DNA of 64,000 nt from Salvator merianae (GCA_003586115.2 QVOM02000057.1:2940156-3004155); one strand, 5' to 3'; numbered from the stretch's first letter, positions 10,516 through 22,571 are shown. A program made the numbers and translations. Notes: generated by a model from the letters alone, not told the origin.

Positions 10516-10855
10516 AGTGGCTGTAGCTCAGTGCTAAGGCAAGCAGCCTGAAAACCAGAAGGTGGCTGGTTCAGTTCCAAGGATCTCCCCGGAAGTAGGT
10601 AATGGCAAACCCCTTCTGTATTTCTGCCAATAAAACTGCACAGGTGGAACCCTGGAATGGTCATAGCTCAGTTGTAGAGCAAGTGCCTGGAAAGCAGAGG
10701 GTTGTTGGTTCAACCCCCAGTCTCTCCCCAGAAGTAGTCAACAGCAAACCATTCCTGTATCTCTGCCAAGAAAACTGCATCGAGGGACCCTTGGAGATTT
10801 CCACGCAGTCATGCAAGAATCAGTCGCAACTCAATGGCACCCAACAGCAATCCAT
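10516..10855 (+). mobile_element. Two tandem tRNA-derived SINEs (family 1)
   Basis: Two heads in the same direction each carry TAGCTCAGT A-boxes and GGTTCA B-boxes, at about 10520-10580 and 10660-10715. Each is followed by the shared GTAGGTAATGGCAAACC-type tail. The first is 3'-truncated where the second begins. They lie just past the 3' end of the first PGLYRP gene. Confidence 0.8.
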
Positions 10856-11005
10856 TTGTTATTCATCACCCTGAGACTTCAGTGTAGGATGGTATTAAAA
10901 AAAAGAAAAAGTACAAATGCTCTGGGAAATGTCTCATTTCTCTCTCTGGTGTCCAGCGAACAGTATATTCCACAGCTGGGGAAGATCAAATTCGGGGGAG
11001 AGTTC

Positions 11006-14000
11006 TCAGTGGTGCCGATAATTGGGCCACTTGGAGATCACAGCCCGGACTGGTTCCCCTGGAGATACAGCACTGATGATGTCACTGTGGGCCATGACAA
11101 CGTAATCTGGAGACAAGTACCCTATCTCCACTGAGAAGCTCAGCAGACATTTGAGGGCCTTCCAAGCCGACTCATTGGGAGACCTTTCTGGAAGAGGGAA
11201 AAGAGTGGTTAGAGATACCCAGCTGTCTTGCTGACCTGTGTGCGTTGATTATCTTAAAAATTCTGCTTTTCAGGGCTTTGTAGGATGTTCTAGGAGTCTT
11301 CGTCCCACCAGCTGCAACCTGTATCAAGGAAAGTGAGGTCTGGGTTCCAGAAATGCCTGGAGATATTGTCAGCCTCCCACCTTGGTTGCCCAGAGGGGTG
11401 CCTAAGGCATGGTTGTGGATGGAACATTTTTCAAATTTACAAGTATTTCACAAGGGAGTCCCATGTTCTTTGCCGCAGAGGGATAAAAGAGCTGTCACAG
11501 GTTTCCACAAAGACGTCAGTCTTGTTTGGGGCTCAGTTGCTGGAGGAGGAACAGAAGCATCATTGTGATGCTGTGATGTGGCAATTCTGAGGCTCTTTTA
11601 GGCACAATCGGGCCCTGTTTGGGAAAGTACCATGAAGTGACCCTGTCAGAGCCAACACCCATCCCTCCAGCAAAAGCTGCACTGTGTTCTCCAGGGTACC
11701 TCCCAACAGTGGCATCCATCCTGCCATTCTCTGCACCATCCCACACAGAGCACCTGATGGGCAGGGTGAGGACATGTGGAGGTAATACATCTCACTCTGA
11801 GATTCAGAAAGGAATCATCTTGTAGAGTTTGTGAAATCTGTAGAAGGCATTCAGGGTGCAATCAGACACGGTGCGATCAGACAGGGCTTTTTTCAGTTGC
11901 CCCTTTACCAAGGATCACCCTGTCTGTAGATACGCTCAGAAAAAAAAGTGTCAAACAAGTTAACCACAGAGCACTCAAAAACCTACCTCATTTGTTCAAA
12001 GTCCCTCAACCATCAGTGTTAACAGGATGAAACTGGTACTGAATAACGTCCACATTTATCCTCAGGTGAAACTGGCAATACTGAACTGCCCCTTCACGTT
12101 TAAAATGTCAACCAGTCACTAACATCATTGGTTTTCTGGTTTTATTTCTCCTTCCCAGCACCTTACCCTCTGATGTTGTATTTCTCAGATGTCCTTCTGA
12201 GAAAAGAGACTGTTCCTGATACTTTAGTGTCTCCTTTCCCCAAAACCTTTTAATTCTAGCTATTCATTACTATAGTTAAAACAGAACACCTCCGGAATTT
12301 GTACTTTTTCTCTTTCTGTGTAAATCCTTTTCCTTTCATGCTGTAGGACGTCTGACAACCTAGGCTGTCTAAAGCCCCACTGCAAATTGGCCCCTGAACC
12401 TCCCATGTGAAGACATTTCGTATTAAGAAGACATTTCCTTGGCCTTTTCAGGTAAGTATAAAGGGTCTCTTGCATTCAGTAAGCCATGTGGGAGCACTAT
12501 TAGGCTAGGAAGGAAAATAAAATTATTCCTGTTTCGTCTGCTGCTGTGATGATGTTGGTCTTCTATTAACTCCTTTTCCACTGGTATATAGGTAGCAACG
12601 CTCCTCGGCCAGGGAATGAACAAATTTACCTGTGAAGGTGCCAAGGAACGCAATGCCAAGAGCCAAGTCGTTGTAGCCTCTTGTATGAAATCCTTGATTA
12701 CGCCAGCCACATCCCTTGTACACAAAACCATCCTCACCGATCAGGAAGCTGGAAGGCAGGTTGGAAGGAGAGATCACCAGGAGAGAAATATTTATCTGCA
12801 TCAGAATGCAGATAAACCACAGGAATGCTACCATGATCCCCTGCCTTGGTTGTAGAAAATAGGAATCAAGGACTCTTTCTGCACTGGGCCTTATTCCAGA
12901 TTATATTCCAGAATAGGGACCTGCCATCTGCGTATGGTTTTGTATTGTATATCACCCTGAAACGATCTGTAGTGAAGGATTGCATAGAAATCCTTTAATA
13001 GAGCTGTGGACATTTACTTGGTTTATGAAGGAAGAAGCAAAGAGAGAGAAGGAACAAGAAGAATGTTGTGTTTAGGTGTGTATGACTCTGGCTACATCCA
13101 GACAACACTTACTTATTCCACTGTATTTGGATATTCCAGACTGTCCAGAATATTCCAGAATGTCCATGAGTTGTTCCAGAATATCTAACTATAGCAGAAT
13201 GCGTAAGCAACGTCTGGATGTAGCCTATGACCCTTTCCACACTATGTGGGCTGTTCAGGCCTACAAAGTGTGGTCTAGTGAGCATGGACTAGCAGTTACC
13301 TGCTCCAAGGGTTGTCCACATTCAGACAGTCTGTTGTGGCCCAGCTTCAAAGCCAGTATAGAGCCTTCAAAGTCTGGGTACTTTTGTTCCCGGTCTTTGC
13401 ACTTGATGGGAGGGCCTATTTCAGGGGTGTGCTGACTTCCGGTGCTGCTTCTGGTGGCACTTCCTGGAGCAACAAACTCATCTTACTTGTAGGAAATGTC
13501 ACACCATCCTTTGACGCGCTGATGGTATTCCTGTATGCTCTTGGTCTCTCCACTGCATTGAACCTGAGTCTGGCACACGTTCCCCACTGTGTGGATGATG
13601 ATGACATATTCGGGCAACGCTTGCTTCATCGGAGCTGAACAGTTGGCAGGATTGGCTCCCCATTTGGAGGGAGTAATTATCTGAAAACACGTCATAGCTA
13701 AGGAAATGCAGAGGAAAGTTGCCAGGTGGTAAGTGATAAGAGGTGAAAAACAGAGCAATCATTTCTCCTTTGTGTTCTTCAAACAATCTGCTTCTATCAC
13801 AAGGCAGGATATGGGACTCAGTGCCTCAAGGTCACCCTCTATCTTGCAGTTTTGCCCTTCATGAGACACATTGTCTCTTCAGAGGGTGTGATCACACAGA
13901 GCAGTTTTGGGGCGTTCTTTGATCATGGAGCACCCCATCTGTAGAAGCGCTAAAAATAAATGTGTCACACACATTTAAAAAATAAATAAGTCTCTCACCT

Positions 14001-14504
14001 CCCCTTGTCACCTTCCATGTCTCACTTTCTAATCTATCTTCTCTTCCCATTGGCTGCCACCATGGACCTGATTGGTCAGTGGTGGAGCAGGCTGCTTTTG
14101 GCTACAGGAACCTCCCCAACCATCCCAAACTGCAACTCTCCCCAAGAGTCATTTATTTGCATCTGCAAAAGTGGTGTACATGGAGAGTCTTCAGAATGAG
14201 GTAAAGCATTCTTTTATATTTTATATTTGTCCCATGGGTCTCAAATACGCCCCAGGGGCATCCCAAAATACCTGTGTGATCACACCCACAGTCTTCTCTC
14301 TCAACCTGTCAACTCTCTTCTACCCCAATCCCACACTGGATTCTACAATCCACATCAGCTGAGCTGTTGCTATTACAGCATCTTATAGGACACTGTACAA
14401 TATCAGTCAGCATATGCCCATTGTTGGATTAGTCGATTTTCAGGCTCACCTTGTGACAGAGTATAAATGAAGAGAAAAATCATCTCCATTTTGGTCATCT
14501 TCAT
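11006..14504 (-). CDS. PGLYRP: Peptidoglycan recognition protein, tandem copy 1 (188 aa)
   Basis: Four coding exons on the minus strand are 14504-14450, 13697-13487, 12748-12630 and 11187-11006, all with GT-AG borders. They sum to 567 bases (188 aa plus stop). Exon 1 encodes a signal peptide (MKMTKMEMIFLFIYTLSQ). Exons 2-4 form a single PGRP domain: ITPSKWGA, YVIIIHTVG, the Cys pair VCQTQVQC, GWCDISYN, FLIGEDGFVYKG, GYNDLALGIAF and MAHSD. Family members are secreted proteins that bind bacterial peptidoglycan. In amidase members a zinc-binding Cys precedes PG near the C-terminus. Here the site reads VSPGE with Ser, so this copy should bind without cutting, as vertebrate PGLYRP1/3/4 do. The usual YEGRGW is YKGCGW here, unlike the two sister copies. 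A 5' UTR segment runs to an acceptor at 14541, after a non-coding exon near 14936. The family call is very secure; one-to-one orthology is not. Confidence 0.93.
13090..13225. mobile_element. hAT-like palindromic MITE with target duplication
   Basis: Ends are GGCTACATCCAGAC and its inverted copy GTCTGGATGTAGCC. The flanks TATGACTCT (13081-13089) and TATGACCCT (13226-13234) match at 8 of 9 bases, as expected for an 8-bp hAT-type target duplication. Inner TATTCCAGA blocks are inverted. It lies in the intergenic/intronic DNA of the first PGLYRP gene, between coding exons 2 and 3. Confidence 0.7.
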
Positions 14505-14935
14505 GCTGCCAGTGCCTACACCAAGCCACCCAGAAGCAACCTGTAAGAAACTGAGAACAGTTCCAAAGTAAATTGGTGGATAGTATGCTCCATTAGCTGG
14601 ACTAGCTTCTCTCCATTTCTGGGTGTCTGGCCAGAGCACTTATATCCTTACAAAAACAAACTTCCATCATACAATCAGGTCTGCCCAGAAGAAGAATCCC
14701 GGTGTGTTCTGGAGGATCTGACGTCATTTGTGTAGCCATTCAGAGGTGCCACCCCTAAGATTTTATGCCCTCCAGATGCTTTGGACTTTGACTCCCCCAT
14801 CCCAAGACATCAGCTAGAGGTGTTAGGGCCAACTGGAGTTGTAGTTCAGCTTACTCAAGAGAACCACAGGGTTGTTGTCCCCGGCTTCACCCAGCTTTCA
14901 AAACCATTCCCATGGCACAAGGGTGGAGAGCTTAC

Positions 14936-14999
14936 CTGTGCCTTCTAGAAGCCGAGATTCCCTTCTACGAGTGACTGATGTCCATTTCTTCCATTTAAA
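14936..14999 (-). promoter_or_regulatory. Promoter and non-coding exon 1 of PGLYRP copy 1
   Basis: The minus strand has CTTTAAATGG at 15000-14991, then about 55 bases later a donor CACAG/GTAAGC (exon end 14936). Copies 2 and 3 have the same arrangement at 22571-22507 and 28873-28814. The TTTAAA is a TATA-like element. The start site is estimated near 14965. Confidence 0.55.
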
Positions 15000-15187
15000 G
15001 GCAGCTGGTGGATTGTGGGGAAAAGCAGAATGTCGAAACTCCTTGAAACAAGGATCCCATTGACATGGTCCCACCCAGTTTAGTTTCATCTGGGTGGGGT
15101 TATGCGATTCATCTGGGTTGGGATTTTCCCTTGCTTTGATTAGTATTCTGTTTAGTATGCCTATAGTTTGGTTCTCATTACATCTCA

Positions 15188-15245
15188 TCTCTTCTCACTA
15201 TATTTATTTATTTATTCATTCATTCATTCATTCATTTATTGCAAG
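15188..15245. repeat. ATTT/ATTC tetranucleotide repeat
   Basis: A run of ATTTATTTATTC then ATTCATTC units lies next to LINE/SINE-derived sequence. Confidence 0.8.
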
Positions 15246-15484
15246 CGGGTCTAGTAGCACCTTAGAGACTAACAATGAAAAAGAAGTTGGTAGCTTGAGA
15301 ACTTCATCAGATGCCTCAGTAGGTTTAGTACGCTTACTCTATGAAAGCTCACGCTACCAACTTAAGTAGGCTTCATCTACAAAAGCTCCTGCTACCATCT
15401 TAAGTAGGCTTAGACTATGAAAGTTCATGCTATCAACTTCTTTTTCTTTGTTAGTCTCTAAAGTACTCCTAGACCCTCTCGCTA

Positions 15485-15690
15485 GAATGGATGCCTAGGT
15501 CCTGTCTGCAGGTTGGAGAGACAGGCAGGATGCCTCTGATGGCCATTTGCAGGGAGTCGAGAGCAGGTGAAGGTTCCATCTTCATCTTCTGCTTGAGAAC
15601 GTCCAGAGGAATCGGTGGGCCATTGTGTGAGTCAAGATGCTGGATTAATCCACTGATACAGATTAATGGCAGGTAAGTGCAGAAAGGGCC
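15485..15690 (+). mobile_element. CR1-superfamily LINE 3' fragment
   Basis: Shared blocks (GAATGGATGCC, GGTTGGAGAGACAGGCAGGA, CCATTTGCAGGGAGT, AGATGCTGGATTA) match the copies at 57115-57300 and 63770-63990. No coding part is retained. Confidence 0.6.
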
Positions 15691-15721
15691 AAAGATAGGG
15701 CGGGAATGCTTAGTGGAAAGT

Positions 15722-16094
15722 TTAGAGGCACAGTGGTGCAGAAGGCTAAGACACTGATCTTCCAATAGGAGGATCAGAGTTCAAGGCCCCTGTCTGCCAT
15801 GTAGAGGGGATGAGCGCCCTCTACTGGCCTCTAGCTCCAGCCAACCTAGCTGTTCGAAAGCGAGTAATTGCAAGTAGATGAGTAGGGAGCATCACATTGT
15901 GTGATGTGGAAGATAAACAGATGTAAGCCTTCAGGTGAAAAATAACCTTGTAACCCGCTTTGAGTCAGCTTCAGCCGAGAAAAGCGGGGTATAAAAACCA
16001 AGTTCTTCTTCTTCTTCTTCTTCTTCTTCTTCTTCTTCTTCTTCTTCTTCTTCTTCTTCTTCTTCTTCTTCTTCTTCTTCTTCTTCTTCTTCTT
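15722..16094 (+). mobile_element. SINE family 2 with (TTC)n tail and CTCF-like motif
   Basis: The head (GGTGCAGAAGGCTAAGACAC, B-box-like GAGTTCAAGGCCCC) is followed by an LINE-like tail (CCGCTTTGAGTCAGCTTC, GAGAAAAGCGGGGTATA). It ends in a perfect TTC run at 16003-16094. A second copy in reverse lies at 17556-17835. Both carry the same CTCF-like CCAGTAGAGGGCGC (here at 15827-15814 on minus). The poly-Leu, poly-Glu and poly-Arg frames over the TTC run are not genes. Confidence 0.7.
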
Positions 16095-16799
16095 GTGCAG
16101 AGATGCCTCCCAAGGCCTTGCAAAGCTGGGAGGAAAATCAATACAACTTTGCCAACTTTGTGAACATCGAAGGGATGAATCTGAAACATGGTTGGCCAGT
16201 CTTGATTGGATCAGAGGGGTATAACATGATGCTTTTTTGCTCTTTATTATTCTTCTTCCAGTGAGGGACTTTTGCTTCTCCAACTTGGACTGCTCTTGGG
16301 TTGGTGGCTGCCATATACAAAACAACCTCATCCCCCCCCCCATAAATGGCATAATTTTTCACCCACACTGATGAGGTTTTAAAACAAACCCAGAGGAACC
16401 CAAAACGCAAAGACTGTAGACACATTGCTTTATTTACAATTAGGGAGTTTAATTTCTGTGCTGCTCCATGTACATTGTCAGTGCAATTCAATCAACAAAA
16501 TCTCAGTATTGTTTCTTACCAAAATCTTTATCTGAAACTCCAAATCCAATATACGGTGCTGTACGTGAACAAGTCATTGCAGAATAAACACAACTTTGGC
16601 AAGAAAGAAGATCTGTGAGTTTTAGCAGTAGTAACTGTAAGATTAATAGAAGTGATTGGGAGACAGGGGCAGAAATCCTTAAAATACTGAGGAACTGATG
16701 GAGAGGAGAAAAGGAATATAACTAAAAAGAGACAGATGACAGAGAAATTCTGTCCAGAAACATTTCTTTCAGATCCCATTTCTAATATCTAAGGCTGCC

Positions 16800-17250
16800 C
16801 CCAGACAACTTTTCTTTAACCCATTATTTAGCAATATTCCAGAGTAACCTACTTCCAGAATTATCAGTGGTTGTTCAGATGGATGCTTGATCTCATGATG
16901 ATGCCACACTCACATCTGAGCATTTCGACAGCGCAAAATACTCAGAAGTGCACAATCGTCCCCCGTGCATGTGCATCTGCCATGTTTGGTCTGCTTTGGC
17001 CTCACACATGCACAATGGCCATTTCCAAGATGGCAGATCGTGTATGCAGGCTTCCAGACAAAATAAGTCCTCTCATTTTCTAGGTAAAACTCGGGTGGGG
17101 TGTTGATTTTTCCACCATAACATTATTGCAGGATTTTACTCCTATATCCTGGGGCTATGCTGAGATTGTCACGGACGTGTGTGGCAGTCGCAACATAGTA
17201 CCGGGATAATCCCAGGTTTTGCAACCTGTCTGGATGCAGCCTTATTTTTC
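16800..17250. mobile_element. Large MITE related to the GGCTACATCCAGAC family
   Basis: The left end reads GGCTGCCCCCAGAC (about 16793) and the right end GTCTGGATGCAGCC (about 17228-17241). These are inverted termini like those at 13090-13225. The inside is longer and has no transposase frame. It ends just past the 3' end of PGLYRP copy 2. Confidence 0.5.
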
Positions 17251-17320
17251 TCTCTCTAGTGTCCACTGAATTCATAGATTCCACAACTGAAGAAGACCAG
17301 AGAAGTTCAAGGGAGAATCT

Positions 17321-20300
17321 TCAGTTGTGCTTATAGTTGGGCCATTTGGAGATTACTGAACGGATTGGTTCTCCTGGGGATTCGGTACTGGTGACATCAC
17401 TGTGAGCCAAAACAATGTACTTAGGGGACAAGTATCCTTCCTTCACAGAGAAGTCCAGCAGACACTTGAGGGCCTTCCAGGCCGGCTCATTCGGAGACCT
17501 CTCTGAAAGAGAAAAAGGTGTTAGTGTTGGTTAAGACCCGGTTTTCTTGCTGACATTTTTTTTTTTATATACCCCGCTTTTCTCGGCCGAAGCTGACTCA
17601 AAGCAGCTTACAAGGTTATTTTTCGCCCGAAGGCTTACATCTGTCTATCTTCCACATCACACAATGTGATGCTCCCTATTTATCTACTTGCAATTACTCG
17701 CTTTCAAACAGCTAGGTTGGCTGGAGCTAGAGGCCAGTAGAGGGCGCTCATCCCCTCTACACAGCAGACAGGGGCCTTGAACTCCGATCCTCCTATTGAA
17801 AGATCAGTGCCTTAGCCTTCTGCACCACCGTGAATAACCTTTGAATATCCTTTTGACCTGGGAGCCTGGAGAACAAACAACAAGTAGGTTTAATTTCTAC
17901 GCTCCACCGTGTGGATTGCCTGTGCAATTTAATCAACAAGATCTGTCCTTCATCTGAACAAATTGAATTTCTGGCCAACATGACTTTCTGGTCTCAGCAG
18001 ATCTTCTGGGAAACCCACTAGGAAAGCACAAGCATCCTATGGCCCTCCTGTAGCAACTACAGTTTGGTTGCTTAGTACCTCAGGGTCATAGGGGTTGTAT
18101 ATGCAACTGTGACTCCCTATGAAATGCGTGGAATTTCTTAAAGAGGATCTAAAGGCACTTAAGAGGATCTGGAGAAGATCCTCCAACCTTTAGGGAAGGG
18201 TCTGAAGTGGGGAAAACAAACAATGTGGGAAGGTCACCAAAGAACACTTTGTTCTCTTTAGGTCCTACATGCAACCTTGAATATTAGCAGCCAATACACG
18301 TCACTCCTTTTCCCCAGATGGTGGTTTCTCAATTTGTCACAGATGAGATAAAGCAACCACTGGTCTCCCACATAATGGACCACATCACAATATCAATAGG
18401 AACCAGGAATGCGCACACAAAGTAAAAATCGCTGTTCATTTCAAATCCAACCAAACACCCCTTCGTTCGGTTCAAATGTGAGCTTTTTTTTCACAGGGTG
18501 TTCGGCTCAGTTCAAGCACCTTCAGAACTCAGATCAAGCAGGGCGTGTCCACTGGGTTCATGAGAACAGCCTTTTGTTCGGTTCAAAGTCAAACTCTGCT
18601 TTTCAAACAGGCAGGTTGTTCGGTTTGAACTCATATCTTTCGAACACCCCATTTAATTATAACAGCTTTGAACCCCAAACCGGTTCTGTACATCTCAATA
18701 GCTTCTGATTCTCTGTCCTCCAGCTCAAAAGCTGGAGGTTCCCCGCATTTTACATAAAGCACCCGATGGAATCAAAGAAAACCAGTAAAAGCCATTGGTA
18801 TCTTGTCAAAGTCCCTTCTTCTCTCCCTCCACCACCTGAGTTACAGCAGAAAAGCAGGACCCCATGATGCTTGCATTTGCCATTTTCTATAACCCTTTTT
18901 TGGGGGGGCATCTTTCAGCATCCAGGACCATCTGTAGCTCCTTCTGCAGCAGCTTTGCACCAACTGGGGACAAAAACCTCATTTTCTCCACATCCACACG
19001 CAGTGTGTTCACATTTAAGGAACATTTCCAAGCATGAATAAGCAGAGCCTATTCTGGAAGACGTTTAGGCTTAGGTGAAGAATAAATTCTTGTTCCTGTT
19101 GTTTCTGCTGCTGCTGTTATTAATCCTTATCCCTTTCATGTTGGCTCATCGGCCACAGGTGCAGCATTATTTCTCAACCAAGGCATGAAGAAATTTACCT
19201 GTGAAGGTGCCCATGAAGGCAATGCCGAGAGCCAAATCATTGTAGCTATATGTATGCGCCCCTTTCTTGTGCCAGCCACGTCCTTCATACACAGCACCAT
19301 CCTCCCCTATCAGGAAGCTAAAAAAACGAAGGGATAGAAGACATCAGTGGGACAGAAACACTTCTATACTCAGGACGTCCTCGTGGTTATCATGACTCTT
19401 CATGTCCATGTACCATGTTTCTGAGTCTTCCAAGGCCTCTTTGTAACTACCATGGGAAGAGGCTGAAGAACCTCAAGAGGATATCAGTATGATCCAGCAA
19501 AGCCCATAAAATGAATCATTACAGGTTAATGGGCAGGATCAGTCCTTGGGAGCAACAAAGTGTGGGAAGCAGCAACTGAGTTACCATGCTGCAGAGCATC
19601 ACTGATGACCTGTAACACTTTAGGACTTAGCTATCTGAGGGACCTCCTGTTCCAAGCATCAGGAAAAACCCTTTTAAGAAGCCCCTGATGCTAGAATTTC
19701 ACTTACGTGGTTAAGACACTCACAGACTGGAAGGAAGAAGAGGAAAGATCAACATCAACCCAACCCCCCCCCCCAAGTTAGAAATACCAGGTTCAATCTC
19801 TGGCATTTCTAATTGAGACTAACCATCCTTCCGCACTTACCTACACTATCCAGTACAGGACAGTCTACCAGTAAACAAGACTAGGGCATCATTTGGGTCT
19901 CTTATCCTGCACCGGTGTGCAGAAAGGAGGCACTCAGGCCAAGACCGCGTGTGGAAAGGGCCTAAGAGAGCCACACCGACCCTACTTTGGCCAAGAATCA
20001 TGGGACCCATGGCCCAAAGGAAGGACCCTGGGCAAACTGGGCGACAAGCAAACAAACCTTACTTGTAGGAAATATCACACCATCCTTTGATGCGTTGGTG
20101 GAAACCCTGCATGCTCTGCATTTCCTTGCAGCACTGATCCTGACTGTGACACACACTTCCTACTGTGTGGATGATGATGACATATTCAGGCTGGAGTTTC
20201 TTCATGGGCACTGAACAGTTGGCAGGCTTAGCTCCCCACTGAGAGTGGCTGATGAGCTGAAGACAGCCCATGGCTGAGAAACAGCAGAAGAATATCTTCA

Positions 20301-21358
20301 GGCGCACTTACTACCCATTAGGATTCACTTCACCTCCTCTACTCCAGTTACAACATCATCTCTTGAACATATTTGACGCCACAATTGCTTCTGCAGATCT
20401 ACACATCTCCATGCCTGTTTCTGTCTTGTAGCTCCAATCCTGCCTGGTTTCGTCCAGAATTCTTGAATTCAGCTACTGGATCTAACACTTTAAGAAGAGT
20501 ATTAAAAATCCAATGCCACCAGCCATGGTCCTTTGAGCCTCATTTTGACATTACTCGGTAAGTATTAGAAGGAGCATCTGCAAATACGAGCTGATTGATT
20601 TTATTTATGGCCCAAAACCCAAAGGGTCTAAGAAATGTGAACAAATTACTATAGCTGCACAATTTAGACCCCTTGCATGCTCTTAGAAAGTAGCAGGAAC
20701 AGTTACACAATTATATCCCACATAGCCTATTGAAAAGTAATCAAAGATTTATCAAACAATCATAAGAGGTTGACCCGATCAAGAGAAAAGCTATCCGCAC
20801 TTGGAGAGTCTATTCTGGAACAGATTGTCAGAGCTTCGGAGCCTGACATGAGGGTTCCAACAACCAGGAACTAAAGTTCCTAGCCTTAGGAGCTCTAGGG
20901 AGCTTCATTTTGGTGACATGATTTGGTGTGCCACCAAAATGTGTCCCCCTGCTACACCAACCCATGGAGGTGTGTGCCCTTCCACACACCTCCCTGGAGC
21001 CAGTTTAGCAGCTTCTGAAGTGCTGGTAGACCTACCAATATCCCATTCTAAGAAGACATTTTAGTCATCTGGACCAGGCTACACTGCATCCAATGTGGAT
21101 GCAGTGGCCTACCAAGGGGCTGGGGCTCTCTCTAATCCACACCACAGTGTTGGATTATTCCATACACAAGTGCGGAAACACCCTATAAGAGGTAGAATCA
21201 TATATTGGATTATGGAGGAAGCCGATGAGGGCAAAACTGCACATCTTCGCTCATGTATCACCAAATAGTCCAGCCATGCAAAGTCGTGGTCAGCTTCCAG
21301 ACTCACCTTGTGAGAAAGCACAAACGAAAAGATAAACAGCAATTTCAGCTTTGGCCAT
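17321..21358 (-). CDS. PGLYRP: Peptidoglycan recognition protein, tandem copy 2 (187 aa)
   Basis: Four coding exons on minus (21358-21307, 20273-20063, 19317-19199, 17502-17321) give 564 bases with the same phases as the sister copies. The signal peptide is MAKAEIAVYLFVCAFSQ. Domain landmarks are SQWGAKPANC, YVIIIHTVG, VCHSQDQC, GWCDISYN, FLIGEDGAVYEGRGW, GYLSPKYIVLAHSD, and ESPGE with Ser at the amidase Cys position. It should therefore bind peptidoglycan without cleaving it. Relative to copies 1 and 3 the first ATG of the signal exon has become AAG, so translation should start two codons later. An in-frame ATG also lies 27 bases upstream (MGLDFGSKK before the used Met), still within the 5' exon after the acceptor CCATAG near 21405. 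Either start leaves a hydrophobic leader. The non-coding exon 1 ends at 22507. Confidence 0.93.
17556..17835 (-). mobile_element. SINE family 2, reverse copy, with CTCF-like motif
   Basis: On the minus strand this has the same head and tail as 15722-16002. The plus strand carries CCAGTAGAGGGCGC at 17734-17747. It lies in the last intron of PGLYRP copy 2, just upstream of exon 4. Confidence 0.7.
18409..18705. repeat. TTCGGTTCAAA-rich dispersed repeat
   Basis: Multiple GTTCGGTTCAAA and TTTCGAACA blocks recur in this intronic stretch. A similar GGTTC/GAACC-rich tandem repeat lies at 58430-58720. The 99-codon frame over it is repeat-driven. Confidence 0.45.
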
Positions 21359-22506
21359 TTTCTTGCTGCCAAAATCTAGACCCATTAATCAATCCAGGGA
21401 GAACCTATGGAAAAATGAAAGGGCATAATATTATATTAGTGCTTCTGTAGCTGCACTGGCTTGGAGTCTATTTCTGGGTCTATTTCAGCTCTTAGCTCTA
21501 TATGGGTGGGAAACCTGACAAACTACCAACCCCTACAAGAACTAACCCATATTGTAGGACCACCGTCCTCCATGCGCTTCTACACGATAGAATATAGTCC
21601 AGTCACATGGGAGCTTCAGGGCATGGAGTCCAAATTCCTCAGCCTTGAAGTGACTTACATGCTGCTGTTTCCAAGCTGGTTGGTCCTCCAATGGACTAGA
21701 AGCAAGGCCAAAATTCAGCCATTTGGACCCTTTCTGTACTTGTTTGTTATTTTTGAACAATCGTGGACTCTTAATATGGATTAAGGATCCATGCAGAAGG
21801 ACCCTATCATTAATCCTCATAAGAATGCCTGTAGGGAGTTTTCCATGAGTCTTATCCTAAATTATTGTGTGAATTGCATACAAAAAGATGTATCTACCCC
21901 TTTACTTAACTGGGGTAAAAAGGTATCCCATTTGTGTTGATAAGAGGGGCATTTCTTTTGTTTCCTTTTTTTAAAGGAGATTGATCCAGCCCTAAGAGGA
22001 AAAACTGGTTGCCAGTAGGAAACAGTAGAATAAAAATATAACACAGCTTCTTCGCTAGGAGAGCACAGACTGAGAACTATTTTACTCCTTGGCAGAGATA
22101 AAGAAATAATAGCTGGTAGATCAAGAGAAACATATTATTGGACTAGAAATTGTTGTCTGTGACTATCAGACCTGCAAGTTTTATTAGATTCATCAAGGGA
22201 GAACTTAATGTTAGCCTTCAAAACCAAGGACTGCTTTCATCTAAATATCAATTCTGAAAAAATTAAAGTAGAGGTCAACCATTCATGCCAATGGACTCCA
22301 TTGAAGCCATCTTAGAAGTCAACCACTCACCCCCTCCCCAACCTTTGGGTTGAAATCCAAAATGGAGGTCTTCCAGAGGTGGCTTTAGAAGGAGCCATTT
22401 GCTTTAGATCTGGACTTGCACCATGCAGACACTCTCATACTCCTAACCATCCCTGGCTTCACCCAGTTTTCAGAGCCACTGAAATGTAAAGAGTGAGAGA
22501 GCCTAC

Positions 22507-22571
22507 CTGTACCTTCTGTTAAGCAGAATTTCCCTTCTGAGAGTTACCGATTTCCATTTCTTCATTTTAAA
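22507..22571 (-). promoter_or_regulatory. Promoter and non-coding exon 1 of PGLYRP copy 2
   Basis: The minus strand reads CCTTTAAAATG at about 22573-22563. A donor CAG/GTAGGC follows, with the exon ending at 22507. The exon sequence (CAGAAGGGAAATTCTGC) is clearly related to that of copy 1, supporting whole-gene duplication that carried the promoter. Confidence 0.5.

Noticed and set aside
10516..10720. tRNA gene calls from the A-box and B-box
   Set aside because: The heads lack a closable acceptor stem and are followed by a shared SINE tail, so they are SINEs and not tRNA genes.
15846..16189. Frames with poly-Lys, poly-Glu, poly-Arg or poly-Leu
   Set aside because: They are readings of the TTC run at the tail of a SINE, open in all frames.
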